Shown: in pieces, positions 43,043-47,281 of the stretch | Numbering within the stretch: position 1 is the first letter of the stretch | Layout: each line of letters starts with the position of its first letter | Assembly (NCBI GenBank): GCA_945862235.1 | Contig: CAMAYU010000026.1 | Coordinates: 1 to 47,281 of the forward strand | Source: Schlesneria paludicola DSM 18645 | GTDB taxonomy: Bacteria; Planctomycetota; Planctomycetia; Planctomycetales; Planctomycetaceae | Reading direction: 5' to 3' | DNA length: 47,281 nt | Notes under the pieces: generated by a model | Seen by the model: only the letters and a program-made list of their open reading frames with translations | The model's database searches: none | What the model was told of the DNA's origin: nothing | Translations under genes and position numbers: made by a program

Positions 43043-45583
43043 ATGGCGACGACGCTCATTCCCGTGCAAGGCGAACTCTCCGAGACAGCACCGGTGTCTC
43101 TCGGTGCATGGGAGTGTTGCGCGCAGACGCCGGGAATCATCACTCGCCCCGATCAATTCGCGACCGCAAATAGCGACTGGTTGCCCGCCGCCGTGCCAGG
43201 GACCGTGGCGAACACACTGCGAGCCGCCGGTCGCTGGGACATGCAGCGGCCGACGGACATCGACAGCCAAGATTGGTGGTATCGCTCGACGTTTAAGGTC
43301 GCGGCCGAAGCGCTCGGCCAACAACACACGCTGTGCTTCGACGGTTTGGCCACGCTCGCCGATATCTGGCTGAACGGCGAACACGTTCTCTCCACGGACA
43401 ACATGTTCCGAGGCTACCAGTTCGATGTCACCGCGTTGCTGCGGGTCAGCAACGAACTGGCGATCCGCTTCCGCTCCCTCGCCGCCGACTTAAAACAAAA
43501 ACGACCGCGTCCACGTTGGAAGACCAATCTGGTCGAGCACCAACAGTTGCGTTGGCAGCGCACGACGCTGCTTGGGCACATTCCCGGCTGGTCTCCGCCA
43601 GTCCCCGCCATCGGTCCGTGGCGCGACATCCGCTTGGAGTGCCAGCCCGAGCGGCTGTCCGACGTGCAGTTGGTCGCCCGCCTCGAAGGGACGACCGGCG
43701 TCGTGACGTTTCGTGCGCGAGTCCACTCATTGACTCCAATCGACCACGTCACTCTGCGAGTCGGCGAACACGCAGTATCCGCCGCGATTCAGACAGACTC
43801 GGAAGGGATGACGCTCAGCGGTGAGCTTCGCATCTCCAACCCGCCCCTGTGGTGGCCGCACACGCACGGAGACCAGCCGCTGTTCGCGTGCGATCTAATT
43901 GTCGAGGCCGGTTCCAACAGCCACGTCATTGGCTGCGGCAAACTTGGTTTTCGCGACGTGCGCGTTGAGACCGGCGATGGTTTCGGAATCATTCTCAACG
44001 GCGATCCGATCTACTGTCGCGGAGCCTGCTGGACGGTCTCAGACATCTTCACACTGAACGGTACCGAGGAATCGCTGCGTCACGATCTGACGCTCGCACG
44101 CGATGCCGGGGCCAACCTGCTGCGTATCGGCGGGACGATGACTTACGAAAGCGATCTCTTCTATCGGCTGTGCGATGAACTCGGCCTGCTCGTCTGGCAG
44201 GACTTCATGTTTGCCAACATGGACTACCCGGTCGGCGACGAAGCCTTCTTGAACAACATCACCGCCGAAGCGACGTATCAACTGCAACGACTCGCACTGC
44301 ATCCGTGCGTCGCCGTCTATTGCGGCAGCAGTGAGATCGAGCAACAGGCCGCGATGCTCGGGATGCCGCGCGAACTCTGGCGGAACGACTGGTTCGCGAC
44401 GCGCCTGCCCGCACTGTGCGAGCAACATCACCCAACGACCGCTTACGTCCCTTCGAGTCCCAGCGGCGGAGTCCTGCCGTTCCAGGCCAACGCGGGCGTG
44501 AGCCACTACTACGGCATCGGGGCCTATCTCCGTTCACCGGCCGAACTGCGTCAGACGAACGTCCGCTTCGCGTCGGAGTGCCTCGGCTTCGCGAACGTTC
44601 CCGAGCCGGAACTGGTGGACGCGATCATGGGCGGCGCGCTGCCCGTCACGCACCATCCGCGCTGGAAGCAACGCATCCCGCGTGACACCGGTTCTGCGTA
44701 CGATTTCGAAGATGTGCGCGACCATTATCTCCAGCACTTGTACGGCGTCGCCCCCGTCCCGCTGCGGTCCACCGACATGCAACGCTACTGGCAGTTGAGC
44801 CGCGTCGCGTCGGGCGAAATGATGGCCCAGGCGTACTCAGAATGGCGCAGCGGACACAGTCACAATCGCGGCGCGTTGGTCTGGTTCTTCAAGGATCTGT
44901 GGCCGGCGGCGGGCTGGGGTGTCATCGACAGCACCGGCATCCCCAAGTCAGCGTATTACTTTCTCAAACGACTCTGGCAATCGCGGCAGATCACGCTGAC
45001 CGACGAGGGATTGAACGGCCTGCATCTGCACCTCACCAACGAGTCCACGGAACCATTGCGCGGGTTTGTCGAAGTGCGGCTGCTCAAGGAGCCAGCGACA
45101 ATCATCGCGCGTCAGGAAGTGCCGGTCGAACTGAACGTGCGATCACAACAAACACTCAGCGCGGACGAGATCCTTGGCAGCTTCTACGACGTGAGTTACG
45201 CCTACCGCTTCGGCCCGCCGCACCACGATGTTGTCGTGGCCACGCTCTACGACGCCGATCACCAAGTCCTCAGCGAGGCGTTCCATTTCATCCGCCGCCG
45301 CGAACCGACCGTCGTCTCGAACGTCATCGTCAATGCCTCTGCCGAGATGACAAACGAGACCACCTGCAAAGTGATTTTGAATTGCGACCGCTTCCTGCAC
45401 GGAGTCCGCGTCAGCGCGAGGGGCTTCCTTCCCGACGACAACTATTTTCACTTGGCTCCCCAGCGAACGAAGGTCGTCACCTTCACCGCCATCGGGCAGA
45501 CGCGGCCTGAGTTCAGAGCAGACGTGGAGGCCTTGAATGTCGATGCGACACAAACCATTGCCCTGCACAAAGGGCGAACGTAA
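43043..45583 (+). CDS. GH2-like (beta-mannosidase-type) protein with altered acid/base motif
   Basis: 846 residues from ATG 43043. An earlier ATG at 43004 lies at the edge of the palindrome and is less likely. The fold order is GH2: jelly-roll (WWYRSTFKVA, LCFDGLATLADIWLNGE), immunoglobulin-like domain, then a TIM barrel (LRIGGTMTYESDLFYRLCDE, LGLLVWQDFMFANMDYP). The nucleophile motif is RFASECLGF with Glu512. The acid/base Glu431 is in CGSSEIEQQ; clan GH-A members normally have Asn before this Glu (GNNE in beta-mannosidases), and here it is Ser. It may therefore have low activity or a different chemistry. No signal peptide is seen, so it is probably cytoplasmic. It lies in the ligase operon, directly before the hydrolase gene (TAA then ATG). 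Confidence 0.85.
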   Translation: MATTLIPVQGELSETAPVSLGAWECCAQTPGIITRPDQFATANSDWLPAAVPGTVANTLRAAGRWDMQRPTDIDSQDWWYRSTFKVAAEALGQQHTLCFDGLATLADIWLNGEHVLSTDNMFRGYQFDVTALLRVSNELAIRFRSLAADLKQKRPRPRWKTNLVEHQQLRWQRTTLLGHIPGWSPPVPAIGPWRDIRLECQPERLSDVQLVARLEGTTGVVTFRARVHSLTPIDHVTLRVGEHAVSAAIQTDSEGMTLSGELRISNPPLWWPHTHGDQPLFACDLIVEAGSNSHVIGCGKLGFRDVRVETGDGFGIILNGDPIYCRGACWTVSDIFTLNGTEESLRHDLTLARDAGANLLRIGGTMTYESDLFYRLCDELGLLVWQDFMFANMDYPVGDEAFLNNITAEATYQLQRLALHPCVAVYCGSSEIEQQAAMLGMPRELWRNDWFATRLPALCEQHHPTTAYVPSSPSGGVLPFQANAGVSHYYGIGAYLRSPAELRQTNVRFASECLGFANVPEPELVDAIMGGALPVTHHPRWKQRIPRDTGSAYDFEDVRDHYLQHLYGVAPVPLRSTDMQRYWQLSRVASGEMMAQAYSEWRSGHSHNRGALVWFFKDLWPAAGWGVIDSTGIPKSAYYFLKRLWQSRQITLTDEGLNGLHLHLTNESTEPLRGFVEVRLLKEPATIIARQEVPVELNVRSQQTLSADEILGSFYDVSYAYRFGPPHHDVVVATLYDADHQVLSEAFHFIRRREPTVVSNVIVNASAEMTNETTCKVILNCDRFLHGVRVSARGFLPDDNYFHLAPQRTKVVTFTAIGQTRPEFRADVEALNVDATQTIALHKGRT

Positions 45584-47281
45584 ATGAAAACCATGACGAC
45601 AGACATCTGCGATCTCGACCAGACTCTCACCGAACAAACTTCGTCCGGCACGGAGTCGGTTCGTCGGACGGCGTTCTATTTTGAGAGCCAAGGCCAACCG
45701 CTGTTCGCCTGGCTACATCATCGCGTCGAGCTAACCGGCTTCGATCACGGCGTCCTGATTTGCCCGCCGATCGGTTACGAGCAACTTCACTCACACCGCA
45801 GCCTGCGGCACTTGGCCGATCGGCTTGCTCAACAAGCGGTCCCGGTCCTTCGGTTCGACTGGCACGGCACGGGCGACTCGGCAGGGACCGATGAGGATCC
45901 CGCGCGTCTAACGACTTGGCTGGCCAACATTCGCGACGCGGTCCGATGGATGCGCGAGCAGCTCGGTTGCCGGCAGATCAGTCTCGTGGGTTTGCGTCTC
46001 GGTGGAACTCTGGCCGCGTTGGTCGCTGCGGAACTGGAGATCGACAATCTGGTTCTGTGGTGTCCCATCACGAAAGGTCGCGCGTATGTGCGTGAGATGA
46101 AGGCGATCAGCCGCACGGCGGAAGCCGCACCGCGCACCGCTGATGCCGACGGCAGCATCGAAGCAGCTGGGTTCGTCCTCAGTGCCGAGACCGCTGGCGA
46201 TCTAAGCCAACTCGATCTGCTGACATCTTTCGCGATCCAGAATGAAACCTCCGAGCGGGGCGGCGTTAGCCCCCTGGCTCTTCCAAGACGAACTGACGCG
46301 GCTCTTCCAAGACGGGCTGACGCCCAAGAGCCAGGGGGCTTACGCCGCCCCGCTCAGAAAGAACTGAAATGGACGTTGGGCCGCGTGTTGCTCGTGTCGC
46401 GCGATGACCTGCCAGACGACGTGCGGCTGTCGGACCACTTGTCGGCGACCGGTCTTACTGTCGAACAACTCCGCGTGCCGGGCTTCGTCGAGATGATGCA
46501 AGAGCCTCATCGGAGCCAGGTTCCCGAAGTGGCGATCACTCAGATCACAACGTGGCTCGTGCAGCACATCTCGGTCACAGCGTCAGCGACTTCCATGATC
46601 GACCTCCGCCGCGCGACACCGAATTCGGCACTGATCTCACCGGCGGTCAATTCCCTTCACAACGAAATCAGCCAGTACCTGCGCAAGTCGGCCATCCGGT
46701 TCAGCGAGCAACCCGATCTGTTTGGAATCGTCTGCGAACCGGCGATCGCCACGTCGAACGAACTGCCGCTCGTCGTGCTGTTGAACGCCGGCTCGTCGTA
46801 TCGCATCGGCCCCGGACGACTCTACGTCTTCCTAGCGAGGCAACTCGCCACTCAAGGCTTTCGTACGGTGCGATTTGATCTGTGCAGCTTGGGAGACAGC
46901 GTTTCCTCGGACTCCACGCACGAGAACGACCCGCACCCGGCGACGGCGTTTCGCGATGTGGACCTCGTGTTGAAGCAACTCCAACAACGCTACGGCGCGA
47001 CCAAGATCGTGTTGATGGGACTCTGCTCGGGTGCCTACGCGGCGTTTCAATCGGCGGCGCAGATTCAAAACCCGGTCCTCGTGGAAAGCATCCTCATCAA
47101 CCCGCTGACGTTCTTTTGGAAGGAGGGGATGTCGCTCGACGTGTCGCCGGTCAAGCAGTTGGTGTCGGCTCACTATTACCTTGATGCTGCACTGCAACCG
47201 GCGAAATGGTTGAGACTGCTGCGAGGTCAGACCAAGATCGGGTTCGTCGGCGCGGTGAAGGTCGTCTTGCGAAAGCTGGGC
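45584..47281 (+). CDS. Tandem alpha/beta hydrolase, incomplete at window end
   Basis: Open through 566 codons without a stop, so truncated by the window. It starts directly after the previous TAA with AGGG nine bases upstream. The first hydrolase domain (about 30-320) has the oxyanion/elbow region VLICPPIGYEQLHS, FDWHGTGDSAG and an elbow VGLRLGGTLAA, where the nucleophile Ser is replaced (GLRLG at 136-140). The second (from about 385) has LNAGSSYRIGPGR, FDLCSLGDS and MGLCSGAYAAF (479 onward), which has Ser482 off the standard position. Such elbows resemble exosortase-associated hydrolases 1/2, which cluster with carrier proteins and exopolysaccharide genes. Residues about 223-258 (GGVSPLALPRR...ALPRRADAQEPGGLRR) are encoded by an inserted palindromic repeat, in frame, between the cap and the last strand of domain 1. 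Confidence 0.85.
   Translation, partial: MKTMTTDICDLDQTLTEQTSSGTESVRRTAFYFESQGQPLFAWLHHRVELTGFDHGVLICPPIGYEQLHSHRSLRHLADRLAQQAVPVLRFDWHGTGDSAGTDEDPARLTTWLANIRDAVRWMREQLGCRQISLVGLRLGGTLAALVAAELEIDNLVLWCPITKGRAYVREMKAISRTAEAAPRTADADGSIEAAGFVLSAETAGDLSQLDLLTSFAIQNETSERGGVSPLALPRRTDAALPRRADAQEPGGLRRPAQKELKWTLGRVLLVSRDDLPDDVRLSDHLSATGLTVEQLRVPGFVEMMQEPHRSQVPEVAITQITTWLVQHISVTASATSMIDLRRATPNSALISPAVNSLHNEISQYLRKSAIRFSEQPDLFGIVCEPAIATSNELPLVVLLNAGSSYRIGPGRLYVFLARQLATQGFRTVRFDLCSLGDSVSSDSTHENDPHPATAFRDVDLVLKQLQQRYGATKIVLMGLCSGAYAAFQSAAQIQNPVLVESILINPLTFFWKEGMSLDVSPVKQLVSAHYYLDAALQPAKWLRLLRGQTKIGFVGAVKVVLRKLG
46251..46357. repeat. Palindromic repeat lying in frame inside the hydrolase gene
   Basis: Arms 46251-46282 and 46326-46357 (core GAGCGGGGCGGCGTTAGCCC) pair at 30 of 32 positions. 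The loop holds a small direct repeat (GCTCTTCCAAGACG). It matches the intergenic copies at 12973-13072 and about 42973-43003, including the flank AATGAAAC. The reading frame is open through it. Confidence 0.92.

Overview
The window is a stretch of planctomycete chromosome, most likely from the order Planctomycetales. Lineage hallmarks are a DUF1559 pilin-like protein with the H-x9-DG motif, a very large secreted PVC-type dehydrogenase/cytochrome c protein, a Ser/Thr kinase fused to WD40 repeats, an LEPR-xLL-like surface protein, DUF1080/ThuA and DUF4058 proteins, and a methanopterin-type FhcA. Base composition is GC-rich and fairly even. I saw no rRNA, tRNA, CRISPR array or intact mobile element.

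Layout. 0.3-3 kb: an MFS transporter and an RTX-like surface protein. 4.2-8.7 kb: two convergent-function membrane genes, a GAF-like/HlyD adaptor and an M50 site-2 protease fused to a second HlyD-like arm. 9-12.8 kb: DUF1559 protein, a decayed IS4-type transposase and a PEP mutase/isocitrate lyase-family enzyme. 13.2-20.6 kb: DUF1080-ThuA protein, DUF4058 protein, the giant PVC cytochrome protein, an orphan receiver and a small lipoprotein. 20.9-25.9 kb: BshB1-like deacetylase, FhcA, KDPG aldolase, a hypothetical protein and a SHOCT-like membrane protein. 26.2-33.7 kb: ClpX, an FHA protein, Mn superoxide dismutase, a LysM protein, and a translationally coupled pair (DSD1-family PLP enzyme and Gfo/Idh/MocA oxidoreductase). 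34.2-38.6 kb: a 21-bp tandem array and the WD40 kinase.

39-47.3 kb is the most interesting part. It reads as one plus-strand operon: carrier protein, acyl-CoA dehydrogenase-like flavoprotein, a class II synthetase-like amino acid:[carrier protein] ligase, a DUF1839 protein, an unusual GH2 protein, and a tandem alpha/beta hydrolase that runs off the window. The ligase keeps the Cys/Glu/Cys zinc ligands of the known family. I infer that an amino acid is activated, parked on the carrier protein, possibly oxidised there, and then moved to an acceptor, perhaps a glycan. The DUF1839 protein shows a Cys...Asp...His arrangement that resembles the BtrH aminoacyl-transferase family, so it is my candidate for the transfer step. 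This model is inference.

The second theme is intergenic. Almost every gap carries long, near-perfect inverted repeats that fall into at least eight dispersed families. Several are nested inside each other in the same order at distant loci, one interrupts an older repeat arm, one supplies the C-terminus of a gene, and one lies in frame inside the last coding sequence. They look like a set of small mobile palindromes with no transposase in the window.
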